A stretch of DNA of 64,000 nt, from assembly GCA_963790435.1 (NCBI GenBank), contig CAWBOI010000003.1, forward strand, positions 248,001-312,000. The letters are read 5' to 3'. A model generated the notes under the pieces. The model saw only the letters and a program-made list of their open reading frames with translations. It made no database searches and had not been told where the DNA came from. The position numbers and the translations under genes were made by a program. Shown here piece after piece: positions 11,799 to 20,536 of the stretch. The first letter of the stretch is position 1; each line of letters starts with the position of its first letter. This stretch comes from Ilyomonas sp963790435 (lineage in GTDB: Bacteria > Bacteroidota > Bacteroidia > Chitinophagales > Chitinophagaceae).

Positions 11799-12097
11799 GT
11801 CATTCCGTGAGTCTTGTCCCGACTCGTCGGGATACCATCAGCACGGGCTTGCACCTTTACGCTCTTGGGAGGGCTTTGCCTGTCTGTCCTGTAGGCAGGT
11901 ACGGAATCTGTCTGCCGACAGGCAGGCCTGATGATTAGAAAATGAAGATGACCAAATAGAATGATGGTGTTTACCACATTGTAACGGGTTCAAACTATTC
12001 GGACCAGATTCCGTACAAAGCCGCCTGTAAGAATGATTATAATAAAATCATCATGTTGGCGGCATCCGCTAAAGCGAGACAAGATTTACGGAATGAC
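11799..12097. repeat. Inverted-repeat element, copy C (MITE/REP-like)
   Basis: The ends are GTCATTCCGT (11799-11808) and its complement (12088-12097). An inner inverted pair GTACGGAATCTG lies at 11899-11910 with its complement at 12005-12016. Further small palindromes occur inside (e.g. 'tcccgactcgtcggga' and 'ctgtctgccgacaggcag'). The right arm 'ggcatccgctaaagcgagac' is shared with copy A. Confidence 0.75.
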
Positions 12098-12416
12098 GAA
12101 ACACTGCATAGCTTTTTCAGGATTTATTATCTAACCTGTATAGCTATTCTTAGGACTTGACACCGGTGTACCTTCTGTATACCAACTATACTTCACCTAT
12201 ATACCATCTATACCCTTTCACTTCTTTCAATTTCCCATAAAAATTGGCTAAAAACAAAAGCGAATTGATTACAAAAGATGCCTGCTTCTTTTATCTTGTT
12301 GCACCCCTGTAAATATTGTTTTTAATCTTTTTTTAATTTTTTTAAAAAAAATTATACTTTTAGCCCACCAAAACTCAAAAAACAAACCGGAACTTTTACT
12401 CCCAACACAACTGCTC
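12098..12416. other. Upstream region of the PKD giant gene, with TATACC-like clusters
   Basis: No gene is seen. Between about 12138 and 12225 short motifs of the form TATAC(C/T) or its complement recur several times. Just before the ATG at 12417 is a very A/T-rich stretch ending in 'ttatacttttagccc', an imperfect match to the Bacteroidota -7 element TAnnTTTG. Promoter assignment is weak. Confidence 0.4.
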
Positions 12417-15400
12417 ATGGCTAAAAAATACTTCACCCTGCTGTTACTATGCTTTACCGCATTTTCATTACAGCTACATGCACAAACCCCCTCTTTTACA
12501 GCATCGTTAGATAAAAACTGTTCTCCTGTAAAAGCCACTTTTACCAATACTTCCACCGGGTTTTCGGCTGGTGCGGTGTACACTTTTAATTTTGGTGAAG
12601 GTGGTTCTGTTTCGTTTCTTTCCGAACCTTTAACCCATAGTTATTTAACGGGTGGCAGCTATACAGCAACGTTAACTGTAACCGATGGTGGCAAAACATT
12701 TACAGCTACTCATCCCATTGTTGTTTATAAAGCGCCTGTCGTAAACTTCGCTCCTAATATTGGTAAAGTTTGCGCCAACGGCAGCCTTACATTTACCAGC
12801 ACTTCAACACCCGGAGACGGAACCATCAGTAACTATTTATGGGACTTTGGAGATGGCAACACAGCCGATACCACGGCAGGTACGGTAAATCATATTTATA
12901 CATCGGGCAGCAGTATAAAAGCGGGCTTAACAGTAACCAATAGTTTTGGTTGCATGGCATCGCTTACACTGCCTAATGTTGTTACGGTATTAGCGGCACC
13001 CAACGCATCATTCAGCACGAGCGCCACTACCCTTTGCCACCTTACTGATGGCGTTAGTTTTACCAATACTACTACAGGTGGTGGTACACCTGCTACGTAC
13101 CTCTGGAATTTTGGCGATGGTGCAACGGGTAACAATACCAATGCAGTGCACAGTTATGCTACAAAAGGAAGCTTTACTGCGAAACTGATTGCCACCAGCA
13201 GCGAAGGATGTACCGATACATCGGCAGGCACGCTGATAACCGTTGCGAGCACAAAAAGCGGCATTACTGCACCTTCTTCTTTTTGCGCCAATAGTGCTGT
13301 TAGCTTTACAGATAGCAGCAGCCCGCAAACGGCTACTGTTACCTGGTTGCTCGACGGCGCAATAGTTGCCAACGCTGTTCATCAATATACAGCAACCTTT
13401 ACCGATACAGCCTTGCACAAAGTGCAATTGCTGAACCTGTATGGCACTTGCACTGATACGGCTACCCAAATGGTACACGCAAAGCCATCGCCCACGCCTT
13501 TGCCTTTTGGTTATCAATTGTCTGGCTTTTGCAATGCCGCACCGGCTGCGAGTTTTAAAGAAGGGACTACAAATGCAGTTAAGTGGGAATGGGATTTTAA
13601 TAATACAATAGATACTATTCTTCACCCTTCTGATTTCACCCAGAATCCTACTTATGTTTATCCGGGTGCAGGAACATATAACGTGAAGCTGCGCATCACC
13701 AACGCTGCCGGTTGTACAGGTAGCGTAAGACAGCCGGTAACTATTGCCAAGAATACAATTGCGCTTGCCAGTACCGAAGGCATATTTGGCTGCCACAACC
13801 TTAGCACTACTTTTAAAGCTACCTCTACAACGCCGATAGCGCAATACAACTGGACGTTCAGTGATGATAACACTAAATCAACAGCCGATACGCCACAGCA
13901 TGTGTTTCCCAACATCGGCACTTATTCTGCATTTGTAAAAATCAAAACAACATCGGGCTGCACCGATACTGCCCGGATGAAAGTGTATATTGGCGATGAG
14001 CCGAGTTTTAAATTTTCCGTGCTCAACCCCGGCGATACTGCTGTTTGCGGCAATAAACTGATTAGCTTTAAAGTTACCGGAAATTCTGATAGTTTAATCG
14101 GCTCCTATTACCTGAACTTTGGGGATGCACCTGCTTACACACTTGTAAACTTCGATTCGGTTTACTCTCATCAATACATCAGCGATGGTGCTTTTACCGT
14201 TTCCATGGCTATTAAAAACCATGGCTGCAACGATACGCTTACCCTACCAAATTATATAAAAGTAAGTCCTCCGTTTGCTAAAATATCAGCCACCCTTTAC
14301 AACTGCAACGACAGATTGAAAGTAGTGTTGAAAGAAAGCAGCATAAAGCCTCAAACGTATAGCTGGAGTTTTGGCGATGGATCACCCATTTACAATTATA
14401 CAGCAGCGAACAGAGATACAGCTATAGTACATTATTTTCCGAATACAGGGGTTTTTAATACTGTGCTTACAACTACCAATGGCGGAGCCTGCACAACGAA
14501 AGATTCGTTATGGGTTCGGGTATTAAAAAAACAATCTCCAACTCTATCTGCAACGCAAACGCTGCTTTGTGCTAACGATACCCTGCATACATTGGTTTCA
14601 GGCATGGAAGGCAGTCCTTTTGGTTATCAGCCACCTTATGTGGTAACAGCAGTTCAGTATGCTGATACAACGAAGTTTACAGGTGCCTTTACGCCTTATG
14701 ATAAAACCTATCAAAATCCGTTTCACATCAACATCAGTAAACTGAACAAAGGCAAAGACAGCATACGTTTGATCACTGCATCCACCTGGTTTGGCTGCGC
14801 TGATACGACCAATTATATTTCGGTTAAGGTGAACGGACCAACAGCCGGTTTCCAAATTGCGGACAACTCGCCCTGCTTATCAGACAAAGTTGTTTTTACC
14901 GATATTTCAAAAGGTGATGGCATCGCTCCTATCAAAACCTGGAAATGGTTGTATGGCGATGGTATGGCCGATACTGTAAACAACGGAGGGAAGGTATCTC
15001 ATCAATACAGCAACCCGGGAACTTACAAAGCAAAGCTTGCGGTTACAGATGCCAGCCACTGTACAGATACGGCTTATTACCCAACCAATAACGTAACCGT
15101 AAAAGGACCGCAGGCAAGGTTTAGCATTGCACAAAATCCTATTCTGCCCAATGCAACTGAAACCTTTGTAAATGGTACCGATTCCGGCAACGCTGTTAGA
15201 GCCAACAATAGTTATACATGGCAGTTGGGAGATGGAAATAGTGCAGCTACCACAAAAGACACCATCACTCATATTTACAAACAATACAGCGATGATACCG
15301 TTACGTTGATTGCGAAAAGCAGCCTTACAGGATGTACAAATGTTGCCACTTCAGTTGTGCATGTAAAAAATACCAATCTTAAGTTCATTTATACTACCCG

Positions 15401-17882
15401 GTATTTGAATCCTGCCAGCACTTGTCCGCCGCTGCTTATTAATTTTACCAACAAATCAATCAACTTCAAGGCTATTAGCTGGAACTTCGGCGACAGCCTT
15501 ACTGCCGGCAATGTAGCCACACCAACACATACTTACTACAAACCGGGTGTTTATAAAGTTACTATTTATGGCTACTATCCCAATAACACTTACGATTCCT
15601 CGTGGGAGTACATTAACATCGCAGGGCCTTCTGCTACTTTAAGTGCAAATGCACTAACAGGATGTGGTGTACGCGATGTTGTTTTTACGGCAAAAACAAA
15701 TAATGGTGCTTCTTTGCTTTGGGATTTCGGTGATGGCACTTCATCAACCGATTCGGTGGCGCATCACCTTTACAGAACACCCAATGTTTACATGCCTACC
15801 TTGACAGTAAAGGATAGTATGCAGTGTTCTGCATCTTATTCATTAGCCACGCCGGTAGCCATTGACAGCCTGCACATCAGCCTCCGTAAAGATTCCCTTT
15901 TCCAATGCCATCAAATGGCGGTGAACTTTATTCCAACCGTTTTCAGCATTGCAAACAATAACCGGCAAACGCTCACTTACACATGGCAGTTTGGAAACGG
16001 CAGTAATGCTTCTTCAAAAGATACGGGCGCCGCTACTTACACCCGTTCCGGCGTGTACCCTGTGTCGCTGATTGCTTCATCACCGTATGGCTGTAAAGAC
16101 ACTCTTACCACGCAGGTTTCTTACACTGATATTCATTTTGCATCCATCAACGGGCTTACTGAATTTTGTGAGAATACACCCGTTGCATTTTCTGCGGTAA
16201 AAACAAATGGTGCTGATTTGCTCTCTTACAAATGGCAGTTTCAAAAAGATAGCAGCACATCACAAAATCCGCCTGCACAACTGTTTACCGCTTCAGGCAA
16301 TAGCACTGTAACATTATGGTTGAACAAGAATGGTTGTAACGATACCGTTTATCAAAAACTAACCATTCATTCAGGTCCTGATGTAACGATGTCCGTATCT
16401 GACTCGGTTGTGTGTTTGGGCAGCGCGGTTGCTTTTGATGCAAAACCAAAAAGCAGCACAGATACGCTAAGTTACTTTTGGAATTTAGGCGATGGTAAAG
16501 ATTCGGCTGCTGTAAAATCGGCTCAATTTGCTTATACGGCTGCGGGTACTTATCCTGTGTTGTTGCGAACCACATCCAACTTTGGTTGTAAACAGGAACT
16601 GCACGATACAGTTGTTGTTTCGCCAACGCCAAGTGTGTTTATCAATGCACCCATAGACATTTGTAAGCAGGGTACGGTTACGTTTACCTCTGTTTCAACA
16701 ACAGCATCATCAACGCAATTCCTCTGGCATTTTCCTGATGGCACAACTTCAGCAAAACAAAACCCCGATCCTAAAACTTACAATGCTGCGGGCGTTAACA
16801 ACATTTATCTTGTTGCCAGCATTGGCAATTGCTACGATACTGCTCATCACCAACTGACGGTACACGACAACCCGCTGGTAAACTTAACAACCTCTGCACA
16901 GCGTGTTTGCTATGGTGACTCAGTACAATTGACTGCCCACAACGGCAAAGATTATCAGTGGTCAATAAACAATGCAGTTGTTGCCGGAGCCGATGTTGCC
17001 AGTCCGCGCCTGTTGCCGTCTGCCGACACAAAATATTCCGTTCTGGCAATTGATAATTTCGGCTGTAAAAATTGGGACTCGCTTACTGTGCAGGTTACAA
17101 AGCAGCAACGCCTCAATGTTGCTTCTCCTGTAGTGAATGTGTGTACAGGCAACAAGGTAAGCTTATCGGCATCAGGTACCGATGTTTATAACTGGATTAA
17201 TGGAACCGATTTAACGGCTAACAACATTGCCAATCCTTCTACTACAGATTCTGCACAAAGCAAAACTTATACGGTAGTAGGCTCTGATGCGTATGGATGT
17301 TTTACCGACACTGCGCGTGTACAAGTGGTTGTACGAAAGGCTCCTGTTATCCAAATTGCCAACAATAGCAACAACATTACCACACCTGTTGGTGCGCCAA
17401 CACCACTTTGGGCTACTTCTGCCAGCCCTATTGTAAAATGGAACTGGCAACCCGCTTTGTTTTTGAGCTGTAACAATTGCGACGCACCAACGAGCAAACC
17501 AAGACAGAACATTCATTACCAGGTTGAAGGCACCGACAGTTATGGTTGTAAAGGTTTGGATACGCTATCTATAACCGTGGTTTGCAGCGGAAGCACCATC
17601 GGCATTCCCGAAGCATTTAGTCCCAACGGCGATGGCAGAAATGACCGCTTTGGCGTAACGGGTTACGGCATCAAAAACATAAAGCACTTTGTCATTTTTG
17701 CAAGAAATGGCAATAAAGTATTTGAGCGCAATAATGTAAGTCCGTATGATATAAATGGTCAATGGGATGGCATGTGCAACAACGCTTACATGCCTACCGG
17801 CACTTATGTTTACATTCTTGAAGCTACCTGCGATGCGGGCGAAGCATACAACGTAAAAGGTACTGTTGCGTTGATAAGATAG
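12417..17882 (+). CDS. Giant PKD-repeat secreted protein with gliding-type (T9SS type B) C-terminal domain
   Basis: An intact 1821-residue frame. It begins with a clear signal peptide (MAKKYFTLLLLCFTAFSLQL, then HAQTPSF). The body holds about fourteen PKD-like beta-sandwich units, each marked by a W-x-F-G-D-G type core (e.g. LWDFGDGNT, SWSFGDGSP, TWQLGDGNS, FWNLGDGKD) plus cysteine-bearing variants. The last 90 or so residues are the gliding motility-associated / T9SS type B sorting domain: 'IPEAFSPNGDGRNDRFGV', 'FARNGNKVFER', 'WDGMCNNAYMPTGTYVYILE'. In the family this tail directs export by the type IX system and retention at or release from the surface. It has a different sorting type from the neighbouring leftward giant gene. 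The likely role is adhesion or binding of extracellular polymer. It stands alone, with a strong hairpin about 90 bases downstream. Unlike its neighbour it shows no frame break. Confidence 0.92.
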   Translation: MAKKYFTLLLLCFTAFSLQLHAQTPSFTASLDKNCSPVKATFTNTSTGFSAGAVYTFNFGEGGSVSFLSEPLTHSYLTGGSYTATLTVTDGGKTFTATHPIVVYKAPVVNFAPNIGKVCANGSLTFTSTSTPGDGTISNYLWDFGDGNTADTTAGTVNHIYTSGSSIKAGLTVTNSFGCMASLTLPNVVTVLAAPNASFSTSATTLCHLTDGVSFTNTTTGGGTPATYLWNFGDGATGNNTNAVHSYATKGSFTAKLIATSSEGCTDTSAGTLITVASTKSGITAPSSFCANSAVSFTDSSSPQTATVTWLLDGAIVANAVHQYTATFTDTALHKVQLLNLYGTCTDTATQMVHAKPSPTPLPFGYQLSGFCNAAPAASFKEGTTNAVKWEWDFNNTIDTILHPSDFTQNPTYVYPGAGTYNVKLRITNAAGCTGSVRQPVTIAKNTIALASTEGIFGCHNLSTTFKATSTTPIAQYNWTFSDDNTKSTADTPQHVFPNIGTYSAFVKIKTTSGCTDTARMKVYIGDEPSFKFSVLNPGDTAVCGNKLISFKVTGNSDSLIGSYYLNFGDAPAYTLVNFDSVYSHQYISDGAFTVSMAIKNHGCNDTLTLPNYIKVSPPFAKISATLYNCNDRLKVVLKESSIKPQTYSWSFGDGSPIYNYTAANRDTAIVHYFPNTGVFNTVLTTTNGGACTTKDSLWVRVLKKQSPTLSATQTLLCANDTLHTLVSGMEGSPFGYQPPYVVTAVQYADTTKFTGAFTPYDKTYQNPFHINISKLNKGKDSIRLITASTWFGCADTTNYISVKVNGPTAGFQIADNSPCLSDKVVFTDISKGDGIAPIKTWKWLYGDGMADTVNNGGKVSHQYSNPGTYKAKLAVTDASHCTDTAYYPTNNVTVKGPQARFSIAQNPILPNATETFVNGTDSGNAVRANNSYTWQLGDGNSAATTKDTITHIYKQYSDDTVTLIAKSSLTGCTNVATSVVHVKNTNLKFIYTTRYLNPASTCPPLLINFTNKSINFKAISWNFGDSLTAGNVATPTHTYYKPGVYKVTIYGYYPNNTYDSSWEYINIAGPSATLSANALTGCGVRDVVFTAKTNNGASLLWDFGDGTSSTDSVAHHLYRTPNVYMPTLTVKDSMQCSASYSLATPVAIDSLHISLRKDSLFQCHQMAVNFIPTVFSIANNNRQTLTYTWQFGNGSNASSKDTGAATYTRSGVYPVSLIASSPYGCKDTLTTQVSYTDIHFASINGLTEFCENTPVAFSAVKTNGADLLSYKWQFQKDSSTSQNPPAQLFTASGNSTVTLWLNKNGCNDTVYQKLTIHSGPDVTMSVSDSVVCLGSAVAFDAKPKSSTDTLSYFWNLGDGKDSAAVKSAQFAYTAAGTYPVLLRTTSNFGCKQELHDTVVVSPTPSVFINAPIDICKQGTVTFTSVSTTASSTQFLWHFPDGTTSAKQNPDPKTYNAAGVNNIYLVASIGNCYDTAHHQLTVHDNPLVNLTTSAQRVCYGDSVQLTAHNGKDYQWSINNAVVAGADVASPRLLPSADTKYSVLAIDNFGCKNWDSLTVQVTKQQRLNVASPVVNVCTGNKVSLSASGTDVYNWINGTDLTANNIANPSTTDSAQSKTYTVVGSDAYGCFTDTARVQVVVRKAPVIQIANNSNNITTPVGAPTPLWATSASPIVKWNWQPALFLSCNNCDAPTSKPRQNIHYQVEGTDSYGCKGLDTLSITVVCSGSTIGIPEAFSPNGDGRNDRFGVTGYGIKNIKHFVIFARNGNKVFERNNVSPYDINGQWDGMCNNAYMPTGTYVYILEATCDAGEAYNVKGTVALIR

Positions 17883-17971
17883 GGCCGATCTGCGATGCTC
17901 CATAAATGAAAGCCGCACTAGCAAAGGCTTTTAGAGAATAGAAGCAAAGAGCAATCAATTAAAAATGATAT

Positions 17972-18017
17972 AAAAACAAAAGCTGCCCCACAGTACTGTG
18001 GGGCAGCTTTTGTTTTT
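17972..18017. terminator. Bidirectional terminator, 23-bp perfect palindrome arms
   Basis: Perfect 46-base palindrome (17972-17994 with 17995-18017) with a GC-rich core and AAAAACAAAA / TTTTGTTTTT flanks. It lies between the rightward PKD gene (stop 17882) and the leftward VOC gene (stop 18035), so it probably ends both transcripts. The flanks resemble the dispersed 11-mer core. Confidence 0.88.
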
Positions 18018-18034
18018 ATTGTAATATTTCCTTT

Positions 18035-18463
18035 TTACTGTTCTTTTCTATCGCTGTAATTCATCATCCATTTAATGCCGAATTGATCGGTAAACCAGCC
18101 AAACGTATCGCCCCAAAATTGCTTTTGCAATGGCATGGCTACGTCGCCGCCGGCAGAAAGCCCGTTAAACAAACGGTGCGCTTCTTCTTCACTTTCAGGA
18201 GCAATGGAAATCGCAAAATTAGTACCCTCTATCACCGGTTCCATATTGCCACCTACATCGGTTCCCATTAATACCGTTCCACCACCCAGCGGCAGCGCAA
18301 CGTGCATCACTTTATTGCCTTCTTCGGCAGACATATTTTCGCCGCCTGGCGCATCTTTAAACTTCTGGAAATACGCAAAATCGCCGCCTATCACCGACTT
18401 GTAAAAATTGAAAGCTTCTTCTGTGTTACCATTGAAATTGAGGTACGGATGGAATGTTGCCAT
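18035..18463 (-). CDS. PhnB-like VOC (glyoxalase/bleomycin-resistance fold) protein
   Basis: A 142-residue protein of the PhnB / '3-demethylubiquinone methyltransferase-like' VOC group. Landmarks are 'HPYLNFNGNTEEAFNFYKSV', 'VMHVALPLGGGTVLMGTD', and the end block 'QKQFWGDTFGWFTDQFGIKW'. The open frame extends upstream, but ATG 18463 (MATFHPYLNF) is the family start. The function of these proteins is generally unknown; they fold like metal-dependent dioxygenases but often lack a confirmed substrate. A second PhnB-like paralogue follows at 18655-19077 on the same strand, and a DJ-1/AraC regulator diverges from it. Confidence 0.88.
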   Translation of the reverse strand: MATFHPYLNFNGNTEEAFNFYKSVIGGDFAYFQKFKDAPGGENMSAEEGNKVMHVALPLGGGTVLMGTDVGGNMEPVIEGTNFAISIAPESEEEAHRLFNGLSAGGDVAMPLQKQFWGDTFGWFTDQFGIKWMMNYSDRKEQ

Positions 18464-18516
18464 GGTTGTTTGTTTTTGTTTTGTTAGATAATAATTGTGT
18501 GTGAAAATAGTTGTTT

Positions 18517-18600
18517 GAACCACCAAGTTACGAAGACACAAAGGTTCACAACAAGTAATCAAAGGAAACTTTGTGTAACTTTTTTTAGCCTTCGTGGTTC
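18517..18600. repeat. Imperfect inverted repeat between the two VOC genes
   Basis: The left arm 'gaaccaccaagttacgaaga' and the right arm 'agccttcgtggttc' are imperfect complements, with an inner pair 'acacaaag'/'ctttgtgt'. From memory, similar 'cacaaag...ctttgtg...cttcgtggtt' repeats occur between genes in many Bacteroidota genomes. Role unknown. Confidence 0.5.
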
Positions 18601-18654
18601 CCCTTTCTAAAAAATTGAAACTGTCTCTGATATAATTTTTACAAGCTCATCTCC

Positions 18655-19077
18655 TCAGGAAGCATGGTTTTCATCGTACGAAAGCATCCAGGTAATCCCA
18701 AACTGATCGGTGCATTGACCAAACAATGCGCCCCAAAATTCTTTCTTCACCGGGTGAAAAGCATTGCCGCCTTCCGATAGTTTGGAGAAGACATCGTTGA
18801 GTTCACTTTCGCTGTTGCAATTGATGGATAAAACAATCTGGCTGCCCTCCTTTGTATCGCCCATTATGTTATCAGAAGCCATGAATAATAGAATGCCCTC
18901 ACGCGTTAAATTGCCGTGCATAATCATGTCTTTTTTGTCGGAAGGCATCTGATCCGCAACCGTTGTTTCACCAACCGTTGTTAAGGAAAGTGTGCCGCCA
19001 AGGCATTGCTGGTAAAAGGTTATGGCTTCTTTACAATTGCCATTGAAAAATAAGTAAGGTGTTACTTGCATTGTCAT
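18655..19077 (-). CDS. PhnB-like VOC protein, paralogue of the neighbour
   Basis: A 140-residue protein starting MTMQVTPYLFF at 19077, or at the next in-frame ATG (19071). Blocks match the PhnB group: 'YLFFNGNCKEAITFYQQCLG', 'IMHGNLTREGILLFMASD', 'KKEFWGALFGQCTDQFGITW'. It shares the order and the closing FWG...DQFGI.W block with the protein at 18035-18463, so the two are tandem paralogues. It lies back to back with the DJ-1/AraC regulator at 19266. That arrangement suggests, without proof, that the regulator controls one or both VOC genes. Confidence 0.88.
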   Translation of the reverse strand: MTMQVTPYLFFNGNCKEAITFYQQCLGGTLSLTTVGETTVADQMPSDKKDMIMHGNLTREGILLFMASDNIMGDTKEGSQIVLSINCNSESELNDVFSKLSEGGNAFHPVKKEFWGALFGQCTDQFGITWMLSYDENHAS

Positions 19078-19265
19078 GTTGATTGGTTTTATAGTGATGA
19101 TAAATGTGTGTTCCAATGATTAAAGCAATTCGTTTTGGTTTTAATCCATAAATTGTTTTGGTTTTGATTTACAAAGCAAACATACTATAAATTTTAGCAA
19201 AACAAAACGGTGTAAAAACGTCAAATTGCAAGGTTGTTTGCGACAAAAGAACTTATTTTTATTGC

Positions 19266-20246
19266 ATGAAGCACATCTCCATCTTAATCCCCAACAGCGC
19301 CATTTTAGGCAGCATCGAAGGTCCAAGGCAATTGTTCACACAAGTAAATCAGTTTTTACAAATGAGAAATGAGCCGCCGCTTTTTAAGCTGCAACTGGTA
19401 GGTTTGCAAAAAGAAACAATACTGTGTGGCGGGCTGGTAACCATCCATGCAGATGCGCTGTTGCAGGATGTGAAAACAACCGATTTAATTATTATTCCTG
19501 CGCTGGATGGAGACATTAAACACGCCTTGCAAATAAACAACGCTTTTATACCCTGGATACAACAGCAACATGCAAAAGGTGCCGAAATAGCGAGCCTTTG
19601 TATGGGCGCATTTTTACTGGCTTCAACCGGGTTGCTGAACGGAAAGAAATGTGCAACGCACTGGCTTGCTATGAATGAATTTAGAAGGATGTTTCCGCAG
19701 GTAAATTTAATACCGGAGAAAGTGGTTACTGATGAAAAGGGCATTTATTCGAGCGGCGGCGCTTACTCCTATCTGAATCTGATTTTGTATTTGATTGAAA
19801 AATATGCCGGCCGCGAAATGGCAATCATGAATGCCAAAGTGTTTGCCATAGAAATGGAGCGCGAAAGCCAATCGCCGTTTATTATTTTTCAGGGACAAAA
19901 AGAACATGAAGATGAACAAATACGAAAAGCGCAGGAATTTATTGAACGCCATTTTGAAGAAAGGCTTACGGTGGACGGACTGGCTTCGATGTTTGCCATT
20001 GGCAGACGCAATTTTGAACGCCGGTTTAAGAAAGCAACCAGCAACACCATTGTTGAATACATACAACGCGTAAAAATTGAAGCCGCAAAAAAACGCCTCG
20101 AAACAAGTCGCAGCAACATTAGCGAAGTAATGTATGAAGTAGGCTATTCCGATACAAAAGCGTTCCGAACCATCTTTAAGAAGATAACAGGTGTATCGCC
20201 GGTTGATTATAAAAACAAGTGGAGTAAAATGATGGCGATTGCGTGA
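19266..20246 (+). CDS. AraC-family regulator with DJ-1/PfpI (GlxA-like) domain
   Basis: 326 residues. The N-terminal part (about 1-190) is a DJ-1/PfpI-like domain: 'ISILIPNSAILGSIEGPRQL' at the start, 'ADALLQDVKTTDLIIIPALD', and the nucleophile-elbow-like 'IASLCMGAFLLASTGLLNGK' containing Cys. The C-terminal part (about 215-320) is an AraC double HTH: 'LTVDGLASMFAIGRRNFERR' and 'ISEVMYEVGYSDTKAFRTIF' followed by 'GVSPVDYK'. The architecture is that of GlxA-like transcription activators, whose ligands are mostly unknown. It diverges from the VOC gene at 19077 with a spacer of about 190 bases that may hold shared control sites. Confidence 0.92.
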   Translation: MKHISILIPNSAILGSIEGPRQLFTQVNQFLQMRNEPPLFKLQLVGLQKETILCGGLVTIHADALLQDVKTTDLIIIPALDGDIKHALQINNAFIPWIQQQHAKGAEIASLCMGAFLLASTGLLNGKKCATHWLAMNEFRRMFPQVNLIPEKVVTDEKGIYSSGGAYSYLNLILYLIEKYAGREMAIMNAKVFAIEMERESQSPFIIFQGQKEHEDEQIRKAQEFIERHFEERLTVDGLASMFAIGRRNFERRFKKATSNTIVEYIQRVKIEAAKKRLETSRSNISEVMYEVGYSDTKAFRTIFKKITGVSPVDYKNKWSKMMAIA

Positions 20247-20315
20247 GGTTTATTTTTGTTTTTACAACAATTTATAATGCATATCCGCTTACTGCAACTA
20301 ATAGCAAAGAAGCTT

Positions 20316-20414
20316 CGTCACTGCGAGAGAGCAGTCTGCTGCTAACGGAGAATCAGGTTCGCAAATAATGAACTGCTTTCGTCATGTGGCACAGACTGCT
20401 CTCTCGCAGTGACG
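20316..20414. repeat. Inverted-repeat element with perfect 23-bp arms
   Basis: The arm at 20316-20338 begins CGTCACTGCGAGAGAGCAGT, and its exact complement is at 20392-20414, enclosing 53 bases. It lies between the convergent genes ending at 20246 and 20537. The arms start with GTCA, as in the element family near 11-12 kb, but the rest differs. There is no T-run, so it is not a typical terminator; a miniature mobile element or REP-type repeat is more likely. Confidence 0.7.
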
Positions 20415-20478
20415 GCTTGACTAATTGAATTAATACAAAAGTTTTTATAACCGACTTTTCATTCACTTTATCATTCCC

Positions 20479-20518
20479 ACAAAACCAAAAGGCAGCTTCC
20501 GCTGCCTTTTGGTTTTGT
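20479..20518 (-). terminator. Rho-independent terminator of the outer-membrane barrel gene
   Basis: Perfect 18-base stem (20479-20496 with 20501-20518) closed by the tetraloop TTCC, with a GGCAGC/GCTGCC core. It lies 18 bases past the stop of the leftward gene at 20537. The outer stem 'acaaaaccaaaa' / 'ttttggttttgt' nearly matches the dispersed 11-mer on each arm. Confidence 0.85.
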
Positions 20519-20536
20519 ACTATTTTCAAACAACCT

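Noticed and set aside
12148..12225. Short tandem TATACC-like words as a CRISPR or iteron array
   Set aside because: Units are irregular in spacing and too short for CRISPR repeats, with no cas or replication gene nearby.
13008..13844. 278-residue minus-strand open frame inside the PKD gene
   Set aside because: The opposite strand is an intact 1821-residue repeat protein with signal peptide and sorting domain; this frame is a shadow.
17972..18017. Palindrome as a mobile-element end
   Set aside because: It lies between two convergent stops, with a GC core and A/T flanks, so a bidirectional terminator is the better explanation.
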